NCBI RefSeq assembly: GCF_030345335.1
Contig: NZ_JAPVRC010000004.1
Coordinates: 267,711-331,710 of the forward strand
Direction of reading: 5' to 3'
DNA from: Halobacillus campisalis
GTDB lineage: Bacteria; Bacillota; Bacilli; Bacillales; Halobacillaceae
Length of the DNA stretch: 64,000 bases
Below are positions 35,009 through 43,251 of this stretch, one piece after another. Within the stretch, counting starts at the first letter, position 1; every line of letters begins with the position of its first letter. Under the pieces are notes generated by a model. It worked only from the letters and a program-made list of their open reading frames with translations. It was not told the origin of the DNA and did no database searches. A program made the position numbers and the translations under genes.

Positions 35009-35977
35009 CGTCTGTACTTTTTCTAATGGTATAAGATGGTCAACCACAAAATGTAATTTTTTGTTCTGGCGATAGCCTACAATGACCGACCCTTGTTCGA
35101 GATAATGGATCACCGCCTCCTTCATAGATTGGTCTTTAAGCACTAAAGGGACAGATTCTTCGTGGAATTGTCTTGAGGTCAGTAATTCGAGCAACAATTG
35201 GAAAGGCTCAACAGGATCGGTATGGTAAAGCTCGTGATATAGCAAGCTGCTCATGAAATCATTCGATCGGATGACGGTATTTGCTCCTGCCCGCTCTGCA
35301 TTAATCTTTTGCTTATCTGTCAACACTTCGGCAATGATGAAGAGGGAGGGGTGGTGACCTTTCAGTGCTACAGTCTGGTGGATTACAGACTGATCAGCAG
35401 AGTGTTCTGCTTTTGAAGGATCAGCTGTTATGATAGCTGTTTTAGCTTCTTTCAGGTTAGCTTTTTCCATGGTCTCTTCCATTGTCGCGTCTCCATGAAC
35501 GAAATGGACATTAGAATGGTTTTCATAAAGCCGTTTCATAGATCGATCGATTAATACTATATATTCTTCGCTGTTATTCTTCTCCATCATATCGATCAGT
35601 TGACGCGTGCGTTCATTCCAGCCAATGATAACGATATGGTGTTTACCTTTATATTGGACTCTTCCTCTAGACAAATCACGTTCGTGCTGGACGGTGGCTG
35701 CAGATAAAGTAGCCATATAAAAAGTGATAAGCCCGCCTCCAGTCAATATCAATAAAATGGTGATTATTCGGCCAGCTGTAGTTAAAGGGACATAATCCCC
35801 ATAACCGACTGTGGCCCCAGTAATAAAAGCCCACCAGATTCCATCGAATACGGTAGTAAAAGTGCCAGGTTCAATCGTATGGATGACTACACCATAGAAA
35901 ACCATGAATAATAGGACTGTCCCTAATAAGCGCAAGAAAACAGGCAGTTGAAAGTATAGACGAAGCCATTGCTGCAT
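34979..35977 (-). CDS. yugO: Potassium channel with TrkA-N domain (YugO)
   Basis: A 332-residue 2-TM potassium channel. The first helix is FLRLLGTVLLFMVFYGVVIH, the selectivity filter TVGYGDY lies in GATVGYGDYVPLTTAG near residue 60, and the second helix follows. A cytoplasmic RCK/TrkA-N domain starts near residue 107 (HIVIIGWNERTRQLIDMME) and binds nucleotide. YugO in B. subtilis carries K+ signals in biofilms. The ATG at 35977 follows AGAGGAG; the longer frame to 36013 has the SD inside it. Confidence 0.92.
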   Translation of the reverse strand: MQQWLRLYFQLPVFLRLLGTVLLFMVFYGVVIHTIEPGTFTTVFDGIWWAFITGATVGYGDYVPLTTAGRIITILLILTGGGLITFYMATLSAATVQHERDLSRGRVQYKGKHHIVIIGWNERTRQLIDMMEKNNSEEYIVLIDRSMKRLYENHSNVHFVHGDATMEETMEKANLKEAKTAIITADPSKAEHSADQSVIHQTVALKGHHPSLFIIAEVLTDKQKINAERAGANTVIRSNDFMSSLLYHELYHTDPVEPFQLLLELLTSRQFHEESVPLVLKDQSMKEAVIHYLEQGSVIVGYRQNKKLHFVVDHLIPLEKVQTLILLIPLRT

Positions 35978-36031
35978 GACAGAGCTCCTCTTTTTTCCCT
36001 TAGTATGTCTCAATCACAGCGGCTTCAAACA

Positions 36032-36070
36032 TAAAAAAAGTGCCTCTTTAGAAATGAAAGAGGCACTTTG
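36032..36070 (-). terminator. Terminator after the thioredoxin-like gene
   Basis: On the minus strand AAAGTGCCTCTTT pairs with AAAGAGGCACTTT and is followed by TTTTATG. Confidence 0.88.
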
Positions 36071-36071
36071 A

Positions 36072-36626
36072 TCAGGAGGTCAAGGCTTTTTTTAAGTCGT
36101 TATATACGTAGGAACGAAAATCTTCATTGTCACGATAAGCTTTTGTGATAAATTGGAACATTTCGTTTTGCTTCTCTTTGAACTGCTCATCACTCTCTGC
36201 AGGTAAGTTGGCGCTTGAGCTTTCTATAAAATCCTGCAACTCTGGTGCCCGGGGTCCCCAATTAAATAATTCGTTCCCTTCACGATCAATGATGATAATC
36301 TTCGGAATGGATCTTGAAGTTTTATTAGTTAAATATTGGTCCATTAACGTTAAGTTCTCATCTCTCAGTAAAAAGTGAGTATCAATTTTGCTTATTTCTG
36401 CAATACGAAGGAAAACGGGTATGTTAAGCATTGCATCTCCGCACCAGTCTTCCGTCAATATAATCGCCCTGAGGTTCTTTTCTCTAAGTTGTGCAAGGAG
36501 AGGTTCGTCCTCAGTTGGTACTTTAAAATGTTCGTAAATATAAACGAAGCCCTGCTGATGCTGACTCATAGAATCCACATATTCCTGGGCGGTAATTCCT
36601 TTATCAAACCAGTCGTTTAGTTCCAT
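36072..36626 (-). CDS. Thioredoxin-like protein with single active-site Cys
   Basis: A 184-residue cytoplasmic thioredoxin-fold protein. The active-site strand and helix are visible as AIILTEDWCGDAMLNIPVFLRIAE near residue 55, then SRSIPKIIIIDREGNELFNWGPR with the cis-Pro. The usual C-x2-C is C-G-D-A, so only one Cys is left. This pattern (WCGDA) is a known subgroup of Firmicute thioredoxin-like proteins of unknown role. An SD (AGGAGGA) lies before the ATG. Redox function cannot be assumed. Confidence 0.85.
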   Translation of the reverse strand: MELNDWFDKGITAQEYVDSMSQHQQGFVYIYEHFKVPTEDEPLLAQLREKNLRAIILTEDWCGDAMLNIPVFLRIAEISKIDTHFLLRDENLTLMDQYLTNKTSRSIPKIIIIDREGNELFNWGPRAPELQDFIESSSANLPAESDEQFKEKQNEMFQFITKAYRDNEDFRSYVYNDLKKALTS

Positions 36627-36759
36627 AGCAACTCCTCCTCAATAACTACATACTCAGTGAGAGTTCCCTAAATCATATTAGATTAAGCGTGTTTTTAAAA
36701 ATGATTGCTAAAGGTGGTATAATTTTATTGTTGAAAATAAAGAGGAGGTTTTATTACAT

Positions 36760-37818
36760 ATGGAAAAAGAAGCAAAGCAATTTCTTATGGAACTTTTAAC
36801 TATTCCGTCACCTTCAAGCATGGAAATGGAAATCCAAAAGCGTTGGATTAAGGAAATGAAACGTTATGCTGATGAAATCCGTACAGATCACGCTGGTAAC
36901 GCAATAGCCGTCCTGAATCCCGAAGCCGAATTCAAAGTCCTGTTAGCAGGACATTGTGATGAGATCGCTTTGGTCATCAACAGAATCGATGAACAGGGAT
37001 ATTTGCATTTTGATAAGATGGGTGGAATCAATCCTAAGGCAGCCGTAGGGATGAAGGTCACCGTACTTGGTGAAGAAAAACACTTTTCCGGGGTGATCGG
37101 TGTAAATGCCCAGCACCATGGGGGATTAAAAGGTGATTTTGGCCTGGAAGATCTATTTATAGACTGTGGAGCTAAATCGAAAGAAGAAATCTCTGAATTC
37201 ATAAAAATTGGTGACTTGGCGGTATATAAGAGAGAACCTGAAGTTCTTATGGACCGATACATCTCAGGTCGGGGACTTGATAATCGTACAGGACAATTCA
37301 TTGTAGGGGAAGTAGTGCGCAGGCTGTCTAAAAAGAATTTGAACGTCGGACTTTATGCGGCAAGCACGGTGAACGAAGAAACAAATATGGGCGGGGCATA
37401 TTTTGCCGCTGCGGGAATTGAACCAACGCTGGCCATTGCCTGTGATGTAACGTTTGCCACAGACTACCCCGGAGTGAATAAGAATAAATACGGAGACATT
37501 ACATTGGATGGTGGTCCGGTTCTGGCAAAGGGTGCTCCTATCAATCGAAAGATCAACAAGTTGCTAGAAGCAAGTGCTAAAGAGCTGGAGATTGACGTCC
37601 AATATGAGCTGACTTCGCGTTCGACAGGAACTGATGCCGACCGCATGCGGCTCACGGGTAAAGGAGTGCCGGTCAGTCTGGTTTCGCTGCCCCTTAGATA
37701 TATGCATTCACCTGTTGAAACGGCCAGTCTAAAAGATATCGAAGAAGAAATCGATTTACTAGTCCACCTGATTGAAAACATGAGTGGTCAGGAAAATTTA
37801 AGCCCTTTAGAAGATTAA
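36760..37818 (+). CDS. M42 family metallo-aminopeptidase
   Basis: A 352-residue dinuclear metal peptidase of family M42 (cellulase M/glutamyl aminopeptidase like). Metal ligands and catalytic residues are in AGHCDEIA (His), GRGLDNRTG (bridging Asp), TVNEETNMGG (Glu, Glu), ACDVTFATD (Asp) and RYMHSPVE (His). A PDZ-like domain spans roughly residues 70-170. These enzymes form large tetrahedral complexes and degrade short peptides. SD AGAGGAGG precedes the ATG. The FMN leader begins some 60 bases after its stop. Confidence 0.92.
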   Translation: MEKEAKQFLMELLTIPSPSSMEMEIQKRWIKEMKRYADEIRTDHAGNAIAVLNPEAEFKVLLAGHCDEIALVINRIDEQGYLHFDKMGGINPKAAVGMKVTVLGEEKHFSGVIGVNAQHHGGLKGDFGLEDLFIDCGAKSKEEISEFIKIGDLAVYKREPEVLMDRYISGRGLDNRTGQFIVGEVVRRLSKKNLNVGLYAASTVNEETNMGGAYFAAAGIEPTLAIACDVTFATDYPGVNKNKYGDITLDGGPVLAKGAPINRKINKLLEASAKELEIDVQYELTSRSTGTDADRMRLTGKGVPVSLVSLPLRYMHSPVETASLKDIEEEIDLLVHLIENMSGQENLSPLED

Positions 37819-37823
37819 ATGAC

Positions 37824-37852
37824 TTGAACATTTTAATGGAATCGAATAGAAT
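37824..37852 (+). promoter_or_regulatory. Promoter of the FMN riboswitch / ribU unit
   Basis: TTGAAC at 37824-37829 and TAGAAT at 37847-37852 are separated by 17 bases, just after the M42 peptidase stop and ahead of the aptamer. Confidence 0.65.
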
Positions 37853-37877
37853 TAAATTACAATTCGATATCGATTCA

Positions 37878-38022
37878 AATCTTCGGGGCAGGGTGCAATT
37901 CCCGACCGACGGTAAGGAGTGTGTTAGCACACTCTAAGTCCGTGACCCGCTTTGTGTAAAAGCTTCGCGGTGGACCTGGTGAGAGTCCGGGACCGACAGT
38001 GAAAGTCTGGATGGGAGAAGAT
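37878..38022 (+). promoter_or_regulatory. FMN riboswitch (RFN element)
   Basis: All RFN blocks are present: CTTCGGGGCAGGGTG, AATTCCCGACCGACGG, GTAAGGAGTGTG, AGTCCGTGACCCG, GGTGGACCTGGTGAGAG, GGGACCGACAGT and GGATGGGAGAAGAT. FMN binding represses downstream riboflavin genes. Confidence 0.97.
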
Positions 38023-38082
38023 CATGAGTGCAAGAAAGGTAGTAGCACATTACTATCTTTAATTCTCAATGAGTTTATATTC

Positions 38083-38125
38083 AACCCCTGGAGCGTTATA
38101 TTTGCTTCAGGGGTTTTATTTTTCC
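38083..38125 (+). terminator. FMN riboswitch expression-platform terminator
   Basis: AACCCCTG pairs with CAGGGGTT, followed by TTATTTTT. It lies between the FMN aptamer and ribU, so FMN would cause premature termination. Confidence 0.8.
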
Positions 38126-38187
38126 TTTTTGAATGAGCTCACCTTCATCTGGGATTGTGAATCGATAGAAAAGATGGAGGAATTAAA

Positions 38188-38778
38188 ATGAACCAAAGTC
38201 GAGTATCCAATCTGCCAAAACTGATTATTTTAGCACTGTTCGGGAGTATTTCCATGGTGCTTATGTTTTTGAATTTTCCGCTTCCTATGCTGCCGCCTTA
38301 TTTAAAGGTCGATTTCAGTGAAGTTCCTGCATTGCTGGCAGCTATTTTATTCACTCCGGCTGCTGGCATTGCCGTAGAGGCTTTAAAGAATATTTTGTAC
38401 CTGATTTATACAGGAGCAGGTGACCCGGTAGGGGTAGCTGCGAATTTTTCAGCGGGAGTTCTTTTCATTGTTCCAGTATCAATTCTTTATCATAAATTCA
38501 AAAGTACTAAAGGGCTGATCTCCGGGTTGGTGTCTGGCGCCGTGATTATGGCTGTTGGAATGAGCGTCTTGAACTATTTCTTGATCCTTCCAGCGTACAG
38601 CTGGTTCATGGGTTGGGAATCTATGACTACTGAAGTCAAAAGTTTTACAATATTAGCAGGTATTTTACCGTTTAATGCTTTAAAAGGAATAATTGTAGGG
38701 ATTCTATTTGTTCCTTTATTCATTAAGCTGCGACCGTGGATTGAGCAGAAACGGCTGCGCCACTCGTCCGCTGCATAA
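38188..38778 (+). CDS. ribU: Riboflavin ECF transporter substrate-binding protein RibU
   Basis: A 196-residue S-component with six membrane helices. PLPMLPPYLKVDFSEVPALLAAI near residue 31, EALKNILYLIYTGAGDPVGVAANFSAG and NYFLILPAYSWFMG are typical RibU blocks, and LPFNALKGIIVGILF near the C terminus matches the family. It binds riboflavin and works with a shared EcfAA'T module that is not in this window. Control by the FMN riboswitch upstream confirms the substrate. SD ATGGAGGA is near the ATG. Confidence 0.95.
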   Translation: MNQSRVSNLPKLIILALFGSISMVLMFLNFPLPMLPPYLKVDFSEVPALLAAILFTPAAGIAVEALKNILYLIYTGAGDPVGVAANFSAGVLFIVPVSILYHKFKSTKGLISGLVSGAVIMAVGMSVLNYFLILPAYSWFMGWESMTTEVKSFTILAGILPFNALKGIIVGILFVPLFIKLRPWIEQKRLRHSSAA

Positions 38779-38815
38779 AAAATGGCCTTCCAACAAATTT
38801 GGAGGGCCATTTTTA
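38777..38815 (+). terminator. Rho-independent terminator after ribU
   Basis: AAAAATGGCCTTCC pairs with GGAGGGCCATTTTT around AACAAATTT. Confidence 0.88.
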
Positions 38816-38824
38816 TAAGAATTT

Positions 38825-39185
38825 GGCTTTGTTAAAGTTCAGTGTTGTTATTCATATAAGCTCCCTTCAGTGGAAGACTCAGATTCGAGATATTCGGGCT
38901 GTTTCCGTTATGAGTGACAGCGTTTAGAGCTCCGGGAAATCACTCGCTTTCCGTGGGAGTGCAGTGAGCCTCCTCGAGCTAACGCTCTGCGGGGTCTCAC
39001 CAAGCACTCTTTTCCCACAGGAGTCTCGCGATTTCCCGGAGCTCTTTACGATGATTAGCAGCTCGGAAACGCCTTGGATATAACATTATCATCTACGAAC
39101 CGAGAAGAGCTTTTCTCCTTACCTAATAAATCTAAACGCTGGGGGTTATTACCACCCATGTCCAAGTTGTTTACGGCACCGCCTT
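38825..39185 (+). repeat. Palindromic intergenic repeat (copy E)
   Basis: Starts with GGCTTTGTTAAAG at 38825. The stem arms 38926-38940 (AGAGCTCCGGGAAAT) and 39031-39045 are perfectly complementary over 15 bases, with the core GCTTTCCGTGGGAGTGCAGTGAGC...GAGCTAACGCTC...TCTCACC...TTTCCCACAGGAGTCTCG between them. The right end near 39185 is uncertain (inverted GTAAAC-like end). No gene is seen. Confidence 0.78.
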
Positions 39186-39224
39186 AGCATGAAAATACGA
39201 ACGTTAATGTTAAATACTGAGGGT

Positions 39225-39778
39225 GCGTAAAAAAGGTCTCTCATTAAATAACTTGAGAACACAATATCTTCATTTCACAGGAATCGGGAAGAAGCTCTTT
39301 TTTTTGAGGGTTCGTTTCTCCCCTTCATCGACTGGGGTGGTTGGGAAGCTGCGAGACTCCTTTTGTAAAAGCGGAAGCGCTTTGGTCAGCGGCGTATGGA
39401 CTGGACTGAGCTGCCGGAGATAAAGGAATCACGAAGAACGGAGTGATTCGATGTTGACTTATCGTACAGAAGTGAAGGAAGTCTCAGTAGCCGCTAAGCG
39501 CTGGAGCTGGATAGCCCCCACGAGGTTTATGAACAGTTTCACGCCCTTGACTAATATAAGTATAAGAGGTGGGAGAAGGATGTAGGCGAGATCCCACAGG
39601 GCTGAAAAGCCCGAGGAAGCTCGCCACTTCCCCCACAGGAAAGCGAGTAGCTTCCCAACAACCCCTGACTCTCAACACGGCAACAAACCCATATTATTTC
39701 GAAATCAAGTCTTCCACTATCCTGCCATATTGTTGAATAACTCACTTATCAATATCAACAACCACCTTTAACATAGCC
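39225..39778 (-). repeat. Palindromic intergenic repeat (copy F) with inserted second module
   Basis: Reverse orientation: the GGCTATGTTAAAG end is on the minus strand at 39778. Arms 39334-39350 (GGGGTGGTTGGGAAGCT) and 39649-39665 match at 16 of 17 positions. The core is split by a module of about 150 bases (39395-39545), with TGAGCTGCCGGAGATAAAGG, TCGTACAGAAGTGAAGGAAG and GCCGCTAAGCGCTGGAGCTGG blocks, which occurs again at 50488-50625. Three frames of about 65 codons here come from the repeat. The left boundary is uncertain. The gap 38779-39841 holds no gene. Confidence 0.78.
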
Positions 39779-39824
39779 AAGAATTTAAAAATACTCGTTT
39801 CCTGCGGGGGCCTGGCAAGCTTCA

Positions 39825-39856
39825 TAAAAAAAGAGAGCGGCTTAAGACCGCTCTTC
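39825..39856 (-). terminator. Terminator of the DksA-like gene
   Basis: On the minus strand AAGAGCGGT pairs with GCCGCTCT around CTTAAG and is followed by CTTTTTTTATG; it overlaps the stop codon. Confidence 0.82.
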
Positions 39857-40210
39857 TTCCACTTCATCTACATTAAATCTGGCTGTTGGCATGATTTCCA
39901 GGCGTTCTACAGGAATAGGCTCTCCCGTCTTTTCACTGACGCCAAATGTGCCATCTTCGATACGCTGAAGCGCATCATTTGCTTCCATTAATTTTTCTCT
40001 TGACTGCTCATAAAAGGTCATGTCTTTTTGTTTTTCATGCTGAGAAGTACCCAAATTACCTGGATGATCGGCTACACTGGATAGTTCGCCTTCATTGGAA
40101 GAGCTGTTTGCTGTCTGCTCTTCCTGGAAATCCTCAATTTCTTTCTCTGCTTCTTCTTTGATTTCCTCTAATTGAGCTTTAAATTGATCGATTTGCTTAT
40201 TAGTTAACAT
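39842..40210 (-). CDS. DksA/TraR-like regulator lacking zinc-finger Cys (YteA-like)
   Basis: A 122-residue protein with an N-terminal coiled coil (LTNKQIDQFKAQLEEIKEEAEKEIEDF) and a C-terminal TraR/DksA-like motif, LQRIEDGTFGVSEKTGEPIPVERLEIMPTAR. The zinc-binding Cys of DksA are absent: the protein has no Cys. The B. subtilis relative YteA is adjacent to men-related genes in some species. DksA-type proteins insert into the RNA polymerase secondary channel; that role here is inference. The gene follows the hotdog thioesterase gene by 23 bases on the same strand. Confidence 0.82.
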   Translation of the reverse strand: MLTNKQIDQFKAQLEEIKEEAEKEIEDFQEEQTANSSSNEGELSSVADHPGNLGTSQHEKQKDMTFYEQSREKLMEANDALQRIEDGTFGVSEKTGEPIPVERLEIMPTARFNVDEVEEERS

Positions 40211-40233
40211 ACATTTGTACTCCTTTCACCACG

Positions 40234-40629
40234 TCAGGCTTGTTTCAGTGGCACGACTCCAACAGTGCAGCGCGAAATAGAAATAAGTCTATCTTCCTCA
40301 TCCTTGATTGAAATTTCCCAAACCATTGTTGTTTTTCCTATATGAAAAGGTTTGGCTGTTCCATAGACATTTCCAGAGCGAACACTTTTCATATGATTTG
40401 CATTTATTTCAAGGCCGAATATTTGATGCGTACGAGCATCGATGTTCAAGAAGGATGCTATACTAGCTGCAGATTCAGCAAGTGCTACACTTGCACCTCC
40501 GTGTAAAAATCCCATTGGCTGATGTGTACGCTCATCAACTGGCATGCTTAAGGTCACTTGCTGAGGAGTCGCACTTACTACTTCTATGCCTAACGTTTCC
40601 ATTAAAGTATTTTTCATTGAAAGTTCCAT
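40234..40629 (-). CDS. menI: Hotdog thioesterase, probable DHNA-CoA hydrolase (MenI/YuxO type)
   Basis: A 131-residue PaaI/YbgC-like hotdog enzyme. The active-site region is GFLHGGASVALAESAASIAS with the catalytic Glu on the central helix, and VYGTAKPFHIGKTTMVWEISI follows. YuxO of B. subtilis has the same form and is a 1,4-dihydroxy-2-naphthoyl-CoA hydrolase candidate. Being adjacent to menA and the menFDHBEC cluster supports the assignment strongly. The ATG at 40629 (9 bases after AAAAGGA) is preferred to the two earlier in-frame ATG at 40638 and 40635, which overlap the SD. Confidence 0.85.
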   Translation of the reverse strand: MELSMKNTLMETLGIEVVSATPQQVTLSMPVDERTHQPMGFLHGGASVALAESAASIASFLNIDARTHQIFGLEINANHMKSVRSGNVYGTAKPFHIGKTTMVWEISIKDEEDRLISISRCTVGVVPLKQA

Positions 40630-40679
40630 CTTCATCATTCCTTTTCAATATTTCCCTTACGTATGTAAATCAAACCTAT

Positions 40680-40711
40680 AGAAAAAGGATGGCATTCACC
40701 ATCCTTTTTCT
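40680..40711 (-). terminator. Terminator after menA
   Basis: On the minus strand AAAAAGGATGG pairs with CCATCCTTTTT around TGAATG; it follows the menA stop. Confidence 0.88.
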
Positions 40712-41657
40712 ATAGAGTCAGTGGGATAAACAACTGGATTAGCAGTGATAAACCTAGAAGAAATCCATAAATAGTATTCGTTTGGGCAGTTGCCTTCATT
40801 GCAGGCATCATTTCTAGAGGCTGCTTTTTTCCTGTGAAGCCTTTTACCGCATTTGTGGCTTTTCTTATACTTAAGAAAGTGATCAGAGACCAAACGGGTA
40901 GAATGCCTAACATAATGAACAGTATAGTCAGACTGTAAGCAATTGAGAATATCACTGTTAAAAAGCGGATAGATCCCTCATGGCCAAGGAGGATTGCTAT
41001 TGTCTTCCTCCCATTTTCAGCGTCACCGACCCGATCGCGGATATTATTAGCCAGCAAAATAGCTCCTATGAAGATTGCGACAGGAATAGATACAATGATG
41101 ACTGTCCAACTAATCGATAACATTTGAATATAATAGCTGATGCTGATAATCACAGTCCCCATAAATATTCCTGCCGTAATTTCACCGAATGGCGTATACG
41201 CTATAGGATAGGGCCCGCCTGTGTACAAATAACCGAAAAGCATGGAAATGATTCCTATAAGGGCAATCCACCAACTTGAAGAGGCGCAAATATATACACC
41301 TAATAATGTAGCGATACCAAGGAAACTATAAGCAAGAGTCTTTACAATTACCGGGCTTATTCCGTCTCTGACTATTGTACCGCCGATTCCTACTGAATTC
41401 TCATTATCAAGTCCGCGGACATAGTCAAAGTATTCATTGAACATGTTGGTCGCTGCTTGTATCAAAATAGAGGCGATCAGCATGGCTGCAAACAGACCGA
41501 TATGGATGGGGGCTTGCAGGGCCGCAAGCATCGATCCAATGAATACAGGCACAAAAGCTGCCGTCAAGGTGTGAGGTCTCAGTAATCGCCACCACACCTG
41601 AAATCCACCCTGTTCGTTCAAGGAAGCTTTCATATTTTGTTTAGGTAAAGTGCTCAT
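40710..41657 (-). CDS. menA: 1,4-dihydroxy-2-naphthoate polyprenyltransferase MenA
   Basis: A 315-residue UbiA-family membrane prenyltransferase that joins DHNA to a polyprenyl chain to give demethylmenaquinone. The two Mg-diphosphate motifs are NMFNEYFDYVRGLDN near residue 75 and DRVGDAENGRKT near residue 190. Nine membrane segments are visible. The ATG at 41657 follows the SD GGGAGATG; the longer frame to 41720 is rejected. It is transcribed away from menF, and the intergenic region holds both promoters. Confidence 0.95.
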   Translation of the reverse strand: MSTLPKQNMKASLNEQGGFQVWWRLLRPHTLTAAFVPVFIGSMLAALQAPIHIGLFAAMLIASILIQAATNMFNEYFDYVRGLDNENSVGIGGTIVRDGISPVIVKTLAYSFLGIATLLGVYICASSSWWIALIGIISMLFGYLYTGGPYPIAYTPFGEITAGIFMGTVIISISYYIQMLSISWTVIIVSIPVAIFIGAILLANNIRDRVGDAENGRKTIAILLGHEGSIRFLTVIFSIAYSLTILFIMLGILPVWSLITFLSIRKATNAVKGFTGKKQPLEMMPAMKATAQTNTIYGFLLGLSLLIQLFIPLTL

Positions 41658-41756
41658 GGGGCCATCTCCCTTGTAATTTAATATCAATTTAAGTTTAGGG
41701 AAACGGCTCGTAAGTGTCAATCGTTGTAAGAATATGCTTTTAATAGTGGGGATTCC

Positions 41757-41785
41757 TTGAGTCCTGGCCTGAAAGAGAATAAAAT
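41757..41785 (+). promoter_or_regulatory. Promoter of the men operon (menF onward)
   Basis: TTGAGT at 41757-41762 and TAAAAT at 41780-41785 are separated by 17 bases, 75 bases before the menF start. Confidence 0.6.
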
Positions 41786-41859
41786 AGAAGAGGGTCTGTT
41801 AAAACATATATAAAGACCGATTAAATGCAGCGTCCCTGAGAGGGATGGGAGGAATTTTC

Positions 41860-43251
41860 ATGCTTCATACTAAAATACCTCAGATTGAAGAAATCGTAGA
41901 GGGAGCTATAAATAAGGCCGCCTTATTGGGAGAGCCGCAACTGATAAGTGTAGTGAAACAAATAGATAAAACGAACAGTATTTCTTTTCTAGATAGAGCT
42001 CATAAACTGGATGAGCATCGTTCATATTGGCGCAGTGCTGATGAAGAATTTGTTTTAGTAGGTGTCGGTTCTGCACAGAAGATTCTATCTTCTGACCAGC
42101 ATCGCTTCAATGAAATAGAAGCTGTCTGGAATGAGGTTCAGCAAAAAGCTGATGTGTTTGATCCTCACCATGAAAAAGGCACCGGGCTCGTTTGTCTCGG
42201 GGGGTTTAGTTTTGATACTGAGCAGGACAATGCTTATCCATGGGAACATTTCCCTGATAGCCAGATGACGATCCCGATGTATTTGTTGACTAACAAAGGT
42301 AATCAATCATATTTGACTACAAACATCCTCATTTTAGAGGAAGATCATAAACAACAGATTGTAAACCAGGTAGAAGAGGCTCATGCTCTTCTTTTGGATG
42401 GCAGCAGGGAGGAAACACAGCTTCCTGCCTGTACAGATATAGAGGAAATAGAACCTGAGGAATGGAAATTGCTGGTTGATAAGGCTACGAATGATATAAA
42501 AAACGGTGAGCTTGAGAAAGTTGTTCTTGCTCGTGAAATTAGACTGCAATTCAAAAATGATATAGAGCTAGCGGCAGTCATTGAAAAACTTGCAGAAAGT
42601 CAGTCACAAAGTTATATCTTCTCCGTGGAAAGCGGCGGTCATCATTTTGTCGGTGCTACTCCGGAACGTCTTGTAAAGGTGGAAAATCAGGAGCTTGTTT
42701 CAACATGTTTAGCTGGAACGATACCGCGCGGCCGGGACAATGAAGAAGATCACCGTTTTGGCCAGGAATTGCTGAACGACCCTAAGAATCGTCAGGAGCA
42801 TGACTTTGTCGTTAAAATGATCAGAAATGCGGTGGAAGCTTGTTGTTATGACATCGAGATACCTGAGAAGCCGGTCGTCTACCCCTTGAGCAATTTACAG
42901 CACTTATATACGCCGGTAACCGCTACTCTTGAGGAAGGCTATACTCTTCTTGACGTAGTGGCGAGATTGCACCCAACCCCTGCACTTGGTGGGATGCCTC
43001 AACAGAAATCCGTCGATTATATACGTTCTCACGAAGCTTTGAACCGTGGATGGTATGCTGGACCGATCGGCTGGTTTGATGGAAGGAACAATGGTGAGTT
43101 TGCGGTAGCAATCCGATCGGCACTGATAAGGGAAGATGGAGCATCATTGTTTGCCGGTTGTGGGGTTGTTGAAGACTCAGATCCTGAAGCCGAATATGTT
43201 GAAACGGGAGTAAAACTAAAACCTATGCTCTCTGTTTTAGGGGGGAGCTGA
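41860..43251 (+). CDS. menF: Isochorismate synthase MenF
   Basis: A 463-residue chorismate-binding enzyme that converts chorismate to isochorismate. The C-terminal domain shows LAREIRLQF, SYIFSVESGGHHFVGATPERLVKVEN, LAGTIPRGRD, the LHPTPALGGMPQQ signature and WYAGPIGWFDGRNNGEF. The conserved acid residues of the Mg site are in EDHRFGQELL and the late GVVEDSDPEAEYVETGVKL. The ATG at 41860 follows GGGAGGA; 41845 overlaps the SD. Its stop overlaps menD by one base (TGATG), indicating translational coupling. Confidence 0.95.
   Translation: MLHTKIPQIEEIVEGAINKAALLGEPQLISVVKQIDKTNSISFLDRAHKLDEHRSYWRSADEEFVLVGVGSAQKILSSDQHRFNEIEAVWNEVQQKADVFDPHHEKGTGLVCLGGFSFDTEQDNAYPWEHFPDSQMTIPMYLLTNKGNQSYLTTNILILEEDHKQQIVNQVEEAHALLLDGSREETQLPACTDIEEIEPEEWKLLVDKATNDIKNGELEKVVLAREIRLQFKNDIELAAVIEKLAESQSQSYIFSVESGGHHFVGATPERLVKVENQELVSTCLAGTIPRGRDNEEDHRFGQELLNDPKNRQEHDFVVKMIRNAVEACCYDIEIPEKPVVYPLSNLQHLYTPVTATLEEGYTLLDVVARLHPTPALGGMPQQKSVDYIRSHEALNRGWYAGPIGWFDGRNNGEFAVAIRSALIREDGASLFAGCGVVEDSDPEAEYVETGVKLKPMLSVLGGS

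Noticed and set aside
39223..39745. Three frames of 64-66 codons
   Set aside because: All are inside repeat copy F and its module.
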